The notes: generated by a model not told the origin, from the letters alone. Shown: positions 8,096 to 18,487, numbered from the stretch's first letter. The stretch: 22,500 nt of DNA from Prorocentrum cordatum (GCA_963575745.1 CAUYUJ010016483.1:47501-70000); one strand, 5' to 3'. Numbers and translations: made by a program.

Positions 8096-9310
8096 CCCCC
8101 CTCGCGGGCGCGACCCCCCTCGCGGGTGCGACGACCCCCCTCGCGGGTGCGACCCCCGCTCCCCCCTCGCGGGTGCGACCCCCCTCGCGGGTGCGACCCC
8201 CCTCGCCCCCCTCGCGGGTGCGACCCCCCTCGCGGGTGCGACCCCCCTCGGGGCTGCGACCCCCCGTCGCGACCCCTCGCGGGTGCGACCCCCTCGCGGT
8301 CCTCGCTGCGACCCCCCGCGCGGGCGCGACCCCCCGCGCGGGTGCGACCCCCCGCGCGGGTGCGACCCCCCTCGCGGCTGCGACCCCCCTCGGGGCTGCG
8401 ACCCCCTCGCGGGTGCGACGGCCCCTCGCGGGTGCGACCCCGTCGCGGGTGCGACCCCCCTCGGGCTGCGACCCCCCTCGGGGCTGCGACCCCCCTCGCG
8501 GGTGCGACCCCCCTCGCGGGTGCGACCCCCCTCGCGGGTGCGACCCCCCTCGCGGGTGCGACCCCCCTCGCGGGTGCGACCCCCTCGGGGCTGCGACCCC
8601 CCTCGCGGGTGCGACCCCCCTCGCGGGTGCGACCCCCCTCGCGGGTGCGACCCCCCTCGGGGCGGCCCCCCGGGGCGACCCCCCTCCGGGTCGCGGGTGC
8701 GACCCCCCTCGCGGGTGCGACCCCCCGCGGTGCGACGCGGCTGCGCGCGGGTGCGACCCCCCTCGCGGGTGCTGCGACCCCCCTCGCGGGTGCGACCCCC
8801 CTCGCGAGCGCGACCCCCCTCGGGGCTGCGACCCCCCTCGCGGGTGCGACCCCCCTCGCGGGTGCGACCCCCCTCGGGGGTGCGACCCCCCTCGCGGGTG
8901 CGACCCCCCTCGGGGTTGCGACCACCCTCGCGGGCGCGACCCCCCTCGCGGGTGCGACCCCCCTCGCGGGTGCGACCCCCTTCGCGGGTGCGACCCCCTC
9001 GCGGGTGTGACCCCCCTCGGGGCTGCGACCCCCCTCGCGGGTGCGACCCCCCTCGCGGGTGCGACCCCCCTCGGGGCTTCGACCCCCCTCGCGGGTGCGA
9101 CCCCCCTCGCGGGTGCAACCCCCCTCGGGGCTGCGACCCCCCTCGCGGGTGCGACCCCCCTCGCGGGTGCGACCCCCCTCGCGGGTGCGAACCCCCCTCG
9201 CGGGTGCGACCCCCCTCGTGGGTGCGACCCCCTTTCGGGGCTGCGACCCCCCTCGCGGGTGCGACCCCCCTCGGGGCTGCGACCCCCCTCGGGGCTGCGA
9301 CCCCCCTCGG
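8096..9310. repeat. 18-bp GC-rich minisatellite array
   Basis: The unit is CTCGCGGGTGCGACCCCC, with a common variant CTCGGGGCTGCGACCCCC. About 65 units span 1.2 kb. Length changes of a few bases occur mainly in the first 600 bp, while 8870-9300 is more regular. Because the period is a multiple of three and the unit lacks stops, all frames on both strands stay open for hundreds of codons. I do not call these genes. The unit is rich in CpG and G/C runs. Confidence 0.95.
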
Positions 9311-9445
9311 GTCCTGGGGTCCTGGGGTCCCGGGGGTCCAGGGGGGTCCTGGGGGTCATCGGGGTCGATTCGGGAGGTTCTGGGGTCATCGGGGTCCTGG
9401 AGTCCTGGGGGTCATCGGGGTCCTGGGGTCCGGACCGGAGGGGAA
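9305..9445. repeat. GGGGTCCTGGGGTC / GGGGTCATC degenerate array
   Basis: Short units of about 9-10 bp, GGGTCCTGGGG and GGGGTCATCGG, follow the 18-bp array directly. The tract is transitional between the 18-bp satellite and the right CGGTT tract. Confidence 0.75.
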
Positions 9446-9449
9446 GGGG

Positions 9450-9632
9450 GTTCGGTTCGGTTCCCGTCGGTGTCGGTTCAGGGGCCGCCCGGTTTTGGTT
9501 CGGTTCGGGTTTTGGTTCGGTTCGGTTCTCGCCGGTTCGGTTCTGAATGAATTCGGTTCGGTCCGGTTCGGTTTTGTACGATCCTGGTTTTTGACCGGTT
9601 CGGTCACGGTTCTCGGTTCTCGGTTCGGTGCG
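9450..9632. repeat. (CGGTT)n pentamer tract, right flank of the cassette
   Basis: GGTTCGGTTCGG and CGGTTCTCGGTTC units have the same strand orientation as the tract at 7388-7592. The cassette is therefore flanked by direct pentamer arrays inside its inverted ends. Confidence 0.85.
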
Positions 9633-9655
9633 GTCCCTTCATGCCAGATGCCAGA

Positions 9656-10277
9656 CTGACCATGTATCAGGTTGCATCCCACTTCGCCGCAGAAAGGGTC
9701 CTGGAGGCTTCAGGCGCTACTTCGAGCAAAGCGTTATTATTCCACCGCTGAGTTGGTCCGATTGTACAAATGCCACGTGTTATCGTACATTGAGGGTGCC
9801 ATTCCTGCTGTATACCACGCCACTGCAGGTACTTTGCGATATCTTGACGGACTGCAAGACACCTTCCTGGAGGGCGTGGGCTTGACACCAGAGGAAGCAC
9901 TACTTGAGCACAATCTTGGTCCATTGGGAATGCGGCGCGACATCGCTATGCTTGGTCTTCTCTACAAGGTGTCTTTGGGGCAGGCGCCAGTGTCGTTGGC
10001 TTCTTTGTTTGAGCCGTTCAGAGGCAATCTCGCGAGGTACGGTTTCTCAGTTGATACCCGAATCCACAGCAAGGCACTCCAGGAACCTCTCCAACCTGGT
10101 CATCCTCGAATGCTTCACCGGTCAATGCTTGGTTCGACTCCAATATTCAATCGTTTACCTAGCGCGGTGGTGCGATCTAGGTCAGTGAAGGGGTTTCAGC
10201 GCTCATTGCAGCGTTTGGCCAAAGACGCTGCCGTGTCTGGAAAGCGTGAGTGGCGCCAGCTTTTCCGCCCAAGCTGA
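9656..10277 (+). pseudogene. LINE-type reverse transcriptase remnant, C-terminal part
   Basis: This continues the polymerase of 6336-7376 beyond the inserted cassette. LTMYQVASHFAAE reads in one frame from 9656. A one-base frame change near 9697 leads to the frame WRLQALLRAKRYYSTAELVR and on to the TGA at 10275-10277, about 190 codons. Blocks typical of the region after the polymerase core in these LINEs, as I remember them, are LLRAKRYYSTAELVRLYK, HVLSYIEGAIPAVYHAT and a YLDGLQDTFL segment. No endonuclease or zinc-knuckle motif is seen. Together with the upstream stop, the frameshift shows neutral decay. Confidence 0.8.
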
Positions 10278-10801
10278 CGCTTCCGAGGGAATTCATTCAT
10301 AACGCTATTCGTGCGTTTCATGAGGGCTTGTCGTAGAAGCATCCGCCTCTACCCCCCGCCGCACCTCCCCGACCGACACCACTCCGAAAGCCCCCCGAGA
10401 CCACCATATGATGCCCGCGCCCCCACCCCACCCGAAATTCGGGGTGTCGGGTTGGGTCGGGGTGGTTTGCCAGGTGGTCGCATGCGGCGGGTTCGCCACG
10501 CTGGCGCCCCGTGCGCGGGGTGGCCTCCCCGAGGCTCGCCGCGTCGGCGCCCGTGCCCGATCCCGGGCGCCCCGTGGGCTCAAGTCGGGCCTATCCCTCT
10601 GCAGGAGGACTATTCCAAAAAAATGCTAAATAATAGTATGGGGACGATGTCTTGCTCTGTGTGTGCTTTTGTTTTGTAGTCTTTCTACTGTTGTGTTTGA
10701 TGGTTTGATGTTTCGTTTCTTTTTCGTTGTTGCCCATTTGTTATGCCTGCGCATGTTTGGCATGCTCGGGGTATTATCATGTTTCGTCCAAAATCGGCCT
10801 G
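10278..10801. other. 3' flank of the LINE remnant, no gene
   Basis: Sequence after the reverse-transcriptase stop is GC-rich to about 10600, with GTTCGCCACGCTGGCGCCC near 10493-10511. A very similar string, GTTTCGCCACGCTGGCGCCC, occurs near 11672. From about 10610 to 10800 it is AT-richer with T-runs. No poly-A or microsatellite tail clearly marking the LINE end was found. Confidence 0.45.
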
Positions 10802-10971
10802 TACACCTTAGGCGATGCTTTAGAAAACTTAAGTTTTCGGCCAGAGTCTCGATTATTCTTAACATTTCAATGTAAATCTTAATCTTTTAATAGAAATGTT
10901 GGGTTTTTACTCAGGTTCTGAGACTATGAATTTCTTAACCCATGAGTTCTTAAGCATTTCGCAGGGTGTAG
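10802..10971. mobile_element. 170-bp MITE-like element, copy 2
   Basis: This is the second copy of the element at 5416-5586, in the same orientation, about 90 percent identical by hand, ending in the same GGTGTAG. The left end reads GTACACC in place of CTACACC. The start and stop of homology coincide with the terminal inverted repeats, which supports a discrete mobile unit. The flanks of the two copies are unrelated. Confidence 0.8.
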
Positions 10972-11179
10972 GGGCACAGGCCCGAGCAGACCGTGGGCGC
11001 GCCGCGCGGGGGTCCCGAGGCCTCTTGCCATGGTTGGCGCCCGCCTCCGCTCGTGGGCACCCTGTGGGCTCCCCGTGCTCCGTGCGGGTCGGCCAGCCGC
11101 CCCGGCCCGCTCGACTCACGAGGGGAAGGAACGCACAGATACAACGGGAAATGCGGGAGCATAGGGGGAATCCTGCTTT

Positions 11180-11312
11180 TTGTTGTGTGTGTATTTGTGT
11201 GTGTGTGTGTGTGTCTGTGTGTGTCTGTGTGTGTCTGTGTGTGTCTGTGTGTGTCTGTGTGTGTCTGTGTGTGTGTCTGTGTGTGTCTGTGTGTGTGTGT
11301 GCGTGTGTGTGT
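11180..11312. repeat. (GT)n / GTGTGTGTCT microsatellite
   Basis: GT dinucleotides are interrupted at regular 10-bp intervals by CT, giving units of GTGTGTCTGT. The tract then returns to pure GT and ends with GCGTGTGTGTGTCCC. Confidence 0.95.
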
Positions 11313-11477
11313 CCCAGGGTCCCTTCATCGACCTCCACGTGTCCGAGTGCTCTTCCCTCCCCTTCCTTCTGCGCGGCCGCCATCGTCCCTATCCCTCTCT
11401 TGCCCGCCAGCCAACTCCGATGGGCCAGCTCTCCACCACCACTTACCACAAGCAGGACGGAGGAGAAGGGAGGACGG

Positions 11478-11545
11478 GGAGGCCCTCCTCCTCCTGTTCC
11501 TTCTCCTCCTCCTCCTCCTCATCATCTTCCCCCTCCCTCTCCTGC
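11478..11545. repeat. (CTC)n tract
   Basis: CTCCTCCTCCTC units are interrupted by TGTTCCTT and followed by CATCATCTTCCCC. It is an ordinary pyrimidine microsatellite. Confidence 0.9.
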
Positions 11546-11759
11546 AGCTGGTCGCGGTGGTGGAAAATCGGCCCATCAGTTTCGCCTTTCGATTTCCCCA
11601 CGCTGGTGCGCACTGCCTCTGCCTCGCCGCCGGCGAACAAAAAGTGCTCCGTGCGGGCCCCGAGGTTTCGCCACGCTGGCGCCCGGTGCCTGGTCATGGG
11701 CGCCCGGTGCCAGCTCGTGGGCACCTCGTGCCCGCCGCGGGGCTTCGACGACCACATGC

Positions 11760-12082
11760 TGCAAACCACAACGCGCAGGTTGCGCGCACAGCGTGCGCCG
11801 CATCGCTCGCACCGCACAGGTTGCACCACACAGTCTGCCCACACAGCCGGCACAGCGAATCGTGCAGCACATCGGTGGCCTACAATGCATAGCCTACGCG
11901 GACACGGCTTACCGCGCATCAGTTCCAGCTGTCCAGCCTGTACCACATCTATTCCACCACATAGCTTGTACCGCATGGCTTACACCACATAGCCTACACC
12001 ACATAGCGTACAGCACATTGCTTGCACTTAGTAGCATTCACCACCTAGCTTGCACAGTATTGCTCTCATCGCATGGCTTGCA
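11760..12082. repeat. 14-bp degenerate minisatellite
   Basis: From 11943 to 12082, ten consecutive 14-bp units fit CCACATAGCTTGCA with one to several changes each (for example CCGCATGGCTTACA at 11971-11984 and CCACATAGCCTACA at 11985-11998). More divergent units with the same CCGCAxxGxTTGCA pattern extend left to about 11760. The period is not a multiple of three, so coding is unlikely. This is an old, decaying array. Confidence 0.85.
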
Positions 12083-12734
12083 CAATCGAGCCTCAACCCC
12101 CACAGTGCAATATGACTCACTCGTTGAGGCCCACGCTGGTCGACATGGTCAGTTTGGGACAAACGCCGCCTGACAAGCGAACAGTGCACGCTGACCAAGG
12201 GAGGGACATCCACGCCTACCCCCACAACTGTCAGGAGGGAAAAAACACACACACACAGGCACAGTTAATCGTCGATTCCCAGAAAAATTGGAAAATATGG
12301 GAAGTGGGGGTGAAGACGAAAACACAGAAAATATATGAAAACATGGGGAATCCTGTCATTACTGTGTATTTATTTGTGTGTCCCAGGGCCCTATTAAACT
12401 GTCGTTCACTGGACAGCCCTGGGCGTTTACTAAACAGCCATGCCCTGTTCGATTCCTATCCGGGTGCTTCCAGTGAGGGCTTCGCTCGTTGGTGCGCTTC
12501 GCATGAGTTCGGTTTGTGTCGGCCCGCGAGACTCTCCGAGCGCGTTCCGCCAACCGCACCGTGTGCCTACTCGTAAACGTTCGAAAACACACACATGCTC
12601 GACTCGATATCACGGATCGTGAATCCCCGCGGCGGGCCCAGGCCATTTGCGAGTAGTTATTCAATCGCTTCGCTCATTCCGCCGGCCCATGTTGCATGAT
12701 CGCTACTGCTTCGCCGTGGGCCCGGGGCCATTGT
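12083..12734. other. No recognisable gene
   Basis: This is unique sequence with a short ACACACAC run at about 12245-12257. A frame of about 167 codons on the plus strand has no recognisable domain. Nothing further is supported. Confidence 0.5.
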
Positions 12735-12868
12735 GGCGCCGCCGAGGAGGAAGAAGATGAGGATGGGGAAGGGGAGGGGAGGAGGAGGAGAGGATGAGAA
12801 GGAGATGAGGAGGATGAAGATAAGTAGGAGGAGGAGGAGGAAGAGGAAGGGGCGGAGGAGGAAGCCTC
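12735..12868. repeat. (GGA)n purine tract upstream of CTTGGGG block C
   Basis: GGAGGAAGAAG and GGAGGAGGAG units are mixed with GATGAGGA. The tract leads directly into CTTGGGG block C, the same arrangement as at 112-255 and 15898-16070. Confidence 0.9.
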
Positions 12869-12879
12869 TCGTTGGCATC

Positions 12880-13520
12880 TTGTGTTGCTCTTGGGGCCAA
12901 ACAGGGTCGTCGTCAAGATGCTTCTCTGGGAGGCCTCTTGGGGTCTTTTCAGAAGCCGTTCGAGGGCGCCTGGGAGGCATTTTTGAAGTCTTCTGGGGGG
13001 CCTCCTGGGGGCCTCCTGGGACCTCTTGGGGGCCTCTTGGCGGCATCTTGGGGCCTCTTTGGGGCCTCTCGGGGCCTCCTGGGGCCCTCTTGGGGCGGAA
13101 GGCTCGAGGTTTTGGTTCGTGGTCCCCCTCTTGGGCCCCTCTTGGGGCCGTCTTGGGGCCGTCTTGGGCCGTCTTGGGCGCCTCTTGGGTCGTCTCGGGG
13201 CCCTCTTGGGCCCTCTTGGGGCCCTCGTGGAAGCCTCTTGGCCCGTCTTGGGGTGCTCTTGGGGGCCTCCTGGGCCGTCTTGGAGCATCGGATGGCCGAA
13301 AAGGGGACAAGGCCCAAATTCTTTCAAAACCATCGTAAAATGTCTGATTTGGGCCTCTCAGGGCCCTCTTGTGAGGCCTCTTGGAGGCCACTTGGAGGCC
13401 TCTTGGGCCGTCTTGAGGTCATCATCGGCGTCTTGGAGCGCTCTTTAGGCGTCTCGGGGGCCCTTTGGGCAGTCTTGGGGGCCTCTTGGGGCACTCTTGG
13501 CGCGCTCTGGGGGGCCTGAG
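12880..13520. repeat. Dispersed CTTGGGG-unit repeat, block C
   Basis: This is the longest and cleanest array of the family: repeated CTTGGGGCCTCTTGGGGCC and CTTGGGCCGT units of 10-13 bp. An internal marker at about 13095-13125 reads GGAAGGCTCGAGGTTTT then GTTCGT. A second internal spacer at about 13280-13345 contains CATCGGATGGCCGAAAAGG. Block E has the GGAAGGCTCGAG marker and two TCGGAAG spacers, supporting a shared higher-order structure. Open frames on both strands reflect the repeat. Confidence 0.8.
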
Positions 13521-13923
13521 AAGCCACACCCAGGAGGAAAACCATCTCTGAGTAGCAGTGGTCGGGCGGCGGTCGGGGTACTTTTCGCCGGGGGACCCCC
13601 AGGGGCCGCCCCGCGCGCGCGAACTAGAAGTATTGTTTAGCAGTTACCGGAGATCTTAGCACGCCTTTGGCCCGTTGGGCCGGCGAATTTTGAGCGTACA
13701 GCCAAGACGCCAAAATAGGGAACCGTTCGGGTTGGGAAGGGGCTCGACGTTCCTTACATGTAGTAGGTCCGCCCATGCTATTTCTCCAGCGTTCCTCGTC
13801 CACGCAGGCGGGTTTGGGGTCAAAGAAGGGGCTCCGTTCCTGATTGGGTGCTCCTTCTTTCCGCAGCTCGGCTGCAGTCTAACGCGCTCGTTTACAGGCG
13901 GTGTTTGCGAACAGCCGCGGTTG
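13521..13923. other. No recognisable gene
   Basis: This is GC-rich sequence with no domain-bearing frame. The string CTTTCCGCAG near 13857-13866 resembles a 3' splice site but has no recognisable exon next to it. Confidence 0.4.
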
Positions 13924-13944
13924 CCCCCCCCCCCCCCCCCCCCC
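13924..13944. repeat. C21 homopolymer
   Basis: Twenty-one consecutive C residues. The true length may vary because such runs are error-prone in sequencing. Confidence 0.9.
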
Positions 13945-14176
13945 GCGGAGGACGCTGCGGGCCCCGGGGCCGTGCCCATGCCTACCCCCCCCCGCCGCAG
14001 AGGGCGCCCCGCGCGGGCCCGCGGCCCGCACAGGCCGGGCGGCTGCGGCGCGTGCAGCCCGCCGCCTTCTGCGCGCAGCTCCAGGAGAGCTCCGCTCCGC
14101 CCGGCGCCGCGCCGCTCGTCGCCGCCCTCTTGTCGCAAGCAGGCATATGATGCTCGAGGGCAATCTGTCGTCATCT

Positions 14177-14230
14177 CATGCATATCGTCATCCTCATGCA
14201 TATCGTCATCCTCATGCATATCGTCATCGT
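14177..14230. repeat. 18-bp tandem repeat, three units
   Basis: CATGCATATCGTCATCCT occurs at 14177-14194, 14195-14212 and 14213-14230 (the last with its end altered). Identity is near perfect, suggesting recent expansion. Confidence 0.9.
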
Positions 14231-14344
14231 CTTCGCCGCGCCGCTCGTCGCCACCATCGAATCACGGGATTCGTGAGGCAGTCGCCGTCGCAAATCACCC
14301 GTCAACCCAACCCGAAGGCCTCCGTTTGCCATCCATTTTCTGCA

Positions 14345-14358
14345 GGGGGGGGGGGGGG
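14345..14358. repeat. G14 homopolymer
   Basis: Fourteen consecutive G residues follow TGCA. It lies about 400 bp from the C21 run on the same strand. Confidence 0.9.
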
Positions 14359-14484
14359 TCGGGGAACATGGAAAAGACGCATGGAGCCCGCGCACCCTCG
14401 CCAGCCCGAAAGTCGGGTCAGATTCACGCCTTCGGGTTGGGTTTGGGTGGTCTGGTAGGTAGTCAGCTCGGAGATGCTGCATTC

Positions 14485-15136
14485 GTACATACATACGTAC
14501 ATACATACATACATACATACATGCATGCATGCATGCATGCATGCATACACACATACATACACACATACCTACCTACCTACCTACCTACCTACCTACCTAC
14601 CTACCTACCTACCTACCTACCTACCTACCTACCTACAAACATACATACATACACACATACCGACATACATACATACATACATACATACATGCATGCATGC
14701 ATGCATGCATGCATACATGCATCCATCCATGCATGCATACGGGCATACATACATACATACATACATACACATATACCCACATGCATACATGCATGCATGC
14801 ATGCATGCATGCATACATACATACATGCATGGTTGTATGCATGCATGCATAAACACAAACATGAGTACATACGCACTACCATACATACACACATACATAC
14901 ATGTATGCATACACACATACACACATACACACATACACGTACATACATACATCCATGCATACATACAGTCATGCATGCATGCATGCATGCATGCATGCAT
15001 GCATACATACATACATGCATACAGCCAGACATACAATCACACATACATGCATGCATACATGCATACATACAGTCATGCGTGCCTGCCTGCCTGCCTGCCT
15101 GCATACATACATACATACTTACGCACATACACAACC
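14485..15136. repeat. Tetranucleotide field: (ACAT)n, (CATG)n, (CTAC)n
   Basis: The field has blocks of ACAT, then CATG, a pure CTAC block of about 65 bp (14569-14635), then alternating ACAT and CATG blocks, ending with a short TGCC run at about 15079-15100. Twelve-base frame periodicity leaves His/Tyr/Met/Cys-rich frames open on both strands, which are not genes. Confidence 0.95.
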
Positions 15137-15162
15137 TATATATATATATATATATATATATA
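15137..15162. repeat. (TA)13
   Basis: Thirteen TA units terminate the tetranucleotide field. The sequence to the right changes abruptly to GC-rich. Confidence 0.95.
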
Positions 15163-15475
15163 GTCCCATGTATGAATGTGTCGGCGCTGGACGTGCGGGC
15201 AGCGCGCCTCGGCAGGCTGGGGAGGGGGGAGGGGCCGCCCGCTTCCGCCGTGTTCCTCGGCGCCGAGGGGCCCGACTTGGCCATCGAAGCGCTTTCCCCG
15301 GAGTGTGCCGCGCACGCCCGGAGCGGGATTGCGGCGGCGCGGACTCGGCGGGCGGCTCTGCCCAGAACGCGTCGACCCGCGTTTTGGGCGGGGGGGAATC
15401 AGAGGGGTAAGAGGTCAAGGTTTCCTGGATTTCACGGATTTCTTGACCAGCTTTCTTGATGTTGCACAGGGGCGG
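15163..15475 (+). other. Possible exon-like GC-rich segment, uncertain
   Basis: From the ATG at about 15175, one plus frame stays open to 15459 in non-repetitive DNA and reads as an Ala/Arg/Leu-rich protein segment (contains SALDVRAARL and FLGAEGPDLAIEAL). I recognise no family. A pyrimidine-rich string ending in TTGCACAG lies at about 15463-15470. GC-rich DNA gives such frames by chance, so this is only a lead. Confidence 0.15.
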
Positions 15476-15750
15476 CAGAAATGAGGGCCGCTAGATGCTC
15501 CTTGGAAATCTTGGAACGCATCCTGAGCCAAGCTTATCATAACACCGTTCTCACCCTAGAGAAGGATCTCCTAGGGAACGGGTACGGCACCCGTTCGACG
15601 AGCTCGTTCTCTTTTTTTTTGCTTTTCCACAGCGGCTCTGTGTTCGGTCTAATTTTCGATGCGATTAGCATGTTGTGTCACAGCGCTTGAGTACCTAGCT
15701 GCTTGCGGCAAATCCCGCCACCGTGCATCCTCCTTAGCGACTGTTCGAGG
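15476..15750. other. No recognisable gene
   Basis: This is unique, more balanced sequence with a T9-type run at about 15612-15620. Frames are short and without motifs. Confidence 0.5.
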
Positions 15751-15752
15751 GC

Positions 15753-16041
15753 GATGATGACGGCGGCGATAGCGATGACGATGACGATGCCGATGATGAC
15801 GATGGAGATGACTTTGATGAGGACGGTGAGGAACATTGATGAGGATAATGAGCGTGAAGAACGGAGGAGGAGGATTTTAGGCGACCGAACGGGATGAAGG
15901 AGATGATGATGAGAAGGAGGAAGGGGAGGAGGAGGAGGAGGAGGAGGAGGAGGAGGAGAAGGAAGAAGAGGATGATGGAGATGATGGAGATGAAGATGAT
16001 GATGAGGAGGAGGAGGAGGAGGAGGAGGAGGAGGAGGGAGA
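15753..16041. repeat. (GATGAC)n and (GGA)n tracts upstream of CTTGGGG block D
   Basis: GATGACGATGAC-type units (15753-15845) are followed after a short gap by GGA/GAT units (15895-16041) with long GGAGGAGGA runs near 15925-15958 and 16006-16036. This leads into CTTGGGG block D. Confidence 0.9.
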
Positions 16042-16069
16042 GGAAGGCCGTCACCTGTGACACGGGACG

Positions 16070-16600
16070 TAGTGGTGGCCTCTTGGGGGCGTCGTTGGGC
16101 CTTTGGGGGGCTTTTTGGTATCGTTTTGGGGTTTGGGGGGACGTCTTGGGGGCATCTTACAGGTTCTTGGGGGCTCCTTGGGCCTTCTGGTAGCGCTCTT
16201 CGGTCGTGTGGCTCTTCCGGGCTCCGTATTGAGAGCCTCTGGGCCCGCTTGGTTTCCTTTGGGGGGGGGGGGCCTTGGGGCCCTCTTGGGTCGACTTGTG
16301 ATTCGATTTAAGCCCTATTGGGCAGAGCTCTTTTGAACCCTTCGTTTGCCGTCTTGAGGCCATCTTGGACGCGTCTTAGGCCGAACGGAGTCGACGGAAG
16401 CCCAAATCGTGAGAATGCGAAATGTCATCAAAAGCCAAAGGCAAATCATTGTTGGGGCCCTCCTAAAGGTTTTCTTGGAGCCTCTTTGGGCAGTCTGGGG
16501 GCCATCGCAGGCCATCACGGAGGCATATTGGACCATCTCGGCGGCCCTGGGTGGCTTGCCTTGGCCGTCTTGGAGGCCATGTTGGGTCGGAGGTGAGGGG
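16070..16600. repeat. Dispersed CTTGGGG-unit repeat, block D
   Basis: This is a more degraded array of CTTGGGGGC and CTTGGGGxCT units, best at 16080-16190 and 16450-16580, with a G12 run at 16261-16272. A spacer around 16380-16430 contains CGACGGAAGCCC and GTGAGAATGCG, a weaker match to the spacers of the other blocks. Confidence 0.65.
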
Positions 16601-16717
16601 GTGAGATCGAAGTGGACCAGAGAGCCCCCCTACCAGGAAATCAGTTTCGGTTTCGTGTTCGTGCGTGCCGTGCGTGCGGGCGCGGCGAAGCTGCGTGGGC
16701 GGGCGAGAAGAAAGTCT

Positions 16718-16871
16718 CCTCCGGCTGAGGCGCGGCCAGACCAAATGATTCCTTTCCGGGGGCCGGTGGCCCGCGGTGTCCCGCCAGTGTCCCGCCTCCG
16801 GCTGAGGCGCGGCCGGACCGAATGATTCTTTTGCGCGGGCCGGTGGCCCGCGGTGTCCCGCCAGTGTCCTG
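16718..16871. repeat. 77-bp tandem duplication
   Basis: CCTCCGGCTGAGGCGCGGCC begins at 16718 and again at 16795. Each copy continues through an AATGATTC block and ends with GGTGTCCCGCCAGTGTCC. The copies differ at only a few positions. The terminal GTGTCCC words merge into the ATG field that follows. Confidence 0.9.
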
Positions 16872-16892
16872 CCTGTGTTCCGTCGGTGTCCC

Positions 16893-16962
<70 letters not shown>

Positions 16963-17066
16963 TCGATGATGTTGATGATGTTGATAATGATGATGGTGAT
17001 GATGATGATAATGGTGATGGTGATGGTGATGGTGATGGTGATGGTGGTGATGATGATGGTGCCCCT

Positions 17067-17104
<38 letters not shown>

Positions 17105-17975
17105 AATGATAGTGATGGTGATGGTGATGGTGATGGTGATGGTGATTGTGATGATGATGATGTTGACGATAGTAATGCTAATTCTGATGATGATGCTGAT
17201 GATGATGGTGATGGTGGTGATGATGATGATGTCCCGATGATGATGATCATGATGTTGAAGATGATGATGTTGCTGATGATGATGGTGTCCTGATGATGGT
17301 GATGTTGATTATCCTGATGTTGTTGATGATCTGAGATGATGAGATGCTGGTGATGACAATGATGAGTGATGATGATGGTGTCCAGCTGATGATGATGAGG
17401 GCGATTGTGATGCTGTTAATGATGATGGTGCCCCGATGATGATGCTGTTGATGATGATGACGATGATGGTGTCCCCATGATGATGATCATGTTGAGGATG
17501 ATGAGGAGGTGATGATGATGATGTTGATCATGGTGACCCGACGATGGTCATGATGCCGATGTTGATGAAAATGGTGTCCCGATGATGGTGATGATGATGT
17601 TGATGGTGATGATGATGGTGACGATGATGATGGCGTCCCCGTGATGATGATGTTGATGATGATGATGTTGATGATGATGATGATGATGTTGCTGATGATG
17701 ATGGTGTCCCGATGATGATGGTAATGTTGTTGATGCTGTTGTTCATGATGATGATGAGATGATGATAGTGGTGTTCCGATAATGATGATGATGATGCTGG
17801 TGTCCCGGTGATGATGATGTTGATGATGATGATGGTGACGATGATGGTGCCCCGATCATGGTGTTGATGATTGTGATGACGATGATGATGATGTCATGAT
17901 GATGATGGTGTCCCGGTGATGGTGATGATGTTGTTGATGACGTTGATGACGATGATGTTGATGATGATGACGTTG
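16893..17975. repeat. 1.1-kb (ATG)n field with periodic GTGTCCC interruptions
   Basis: ATG/GATG trinucleotides dominate. About 15 interruptions of the form GGTGTCCCGATG (variants GGTGCCCC, GGTGACCC) occur, for example near 17229, 17284, 17429, 17574, 17702, 17799 and 17906, at spacings of roughly 30-70 bp in the right half. Thus the tract is a higher-order repeat of an ATG run plus a CCC marker, not a simple microsatellite. Met-rich and Asp-rich frames are by-products. Confidence 0.9.
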
Positions 17976-18220
17976 ATTGTGAGATCGATTGTGATATCGA
18001 TAGTGAGATCGATAGTGAGACCGAATGTGAGATCGATTGTGAGATCGATAGTGAGATCGACAGTGAGATCGATTGTGATATCGACTGTCAGATCGAGTGA
18101 GTTCGATTGTGAGATCGATCGAATGAAATAGATCGAGTGAGATCGATTGTGAGATCGATCGAGTGAGGTCGATCGAGCGAGACCGATAGTGAGATCGACA
18201 GTGAGACCGATCGAGTGAGA
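17976..18220. repeat. 12-bp GTGAGATCGATT minisatellite
   Basis: The unit is GTGAGATCGATT with variants GTGAGATCGATA, GTGAGATCGACA and GTGATATCGA. About 18 units run to 18220. It joins the ATG field without a gap. Each unit carries a GATC site. Confidence 0.9.
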
Positions 18221-18378
18221 AGTTGGTTCCTCACTCCCCCAGGTCTCCTTATCACCTGAAGGGTGGTCGTATAGGTATCTTGGGCGTTTGGGGAAAGACC
18301 AGGGAAGCGTCGTGTCGCCCAGGAAGCCTCCGGAGAGGGGGGGGATGCATGCAGGTGGATGTGTCGAGGGAGGGGGGC

Positions 18379-18487
18379 CTGAGAATAATACCGTAGCACC
18401 CCGCAGTCGCGGATAAGAGTGAGGGGTCGGCGGGGACGTCGGCAGTCTGCGAGGCTCTCAAAAATCCCGCCGCAGGCGCAGATTTCT
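18379..18487. repeat. Left boundary of GTGGGTCGCGG module 1
   Basis: GTAGCACCCCGCAGTCGCGG then ATAAGAGTGAGG at about 18392-18423 matches GTAGCACCCACCAATTGCGG then ATAAGAGTGAGG at about 19162-19193. Further right, AAAAATCCCGCCGCAGGCGC near 18461-18480 matches AAAACCCGCCACAGGCGCC and AGCCCGCCGCAGGCGCC in module 2. These are unique-sequence parts of a composite repeat. Confidence 0.75.

Noticed and set aside
8096-9310. CRISPR array
   Set aside because: The 18-bp unit is directly tandem with no unique spacers, and no cas-like gene is present.
12657-13519. Long frames with PRGPQE-like or LGPSWG-like repeats
   Set aside because: Produced by CTTGGGG units. No domain, and both strands are open simultaneously.
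13848-14150. Possible exon after CTTTCCGCAG with an Ala/Pro-rich frame
   Set aside because: The frame crosses a C21 run and shows no recognisable domain. Several overlapping frames are equally open in this GC-rich stretch.
14474-15410. His/Tyr/Met/Cys-rich frames of up to about 230 codons
   Set aside because: Direct products of ACAT, CATG and CTAC tetranucleotide repeats.
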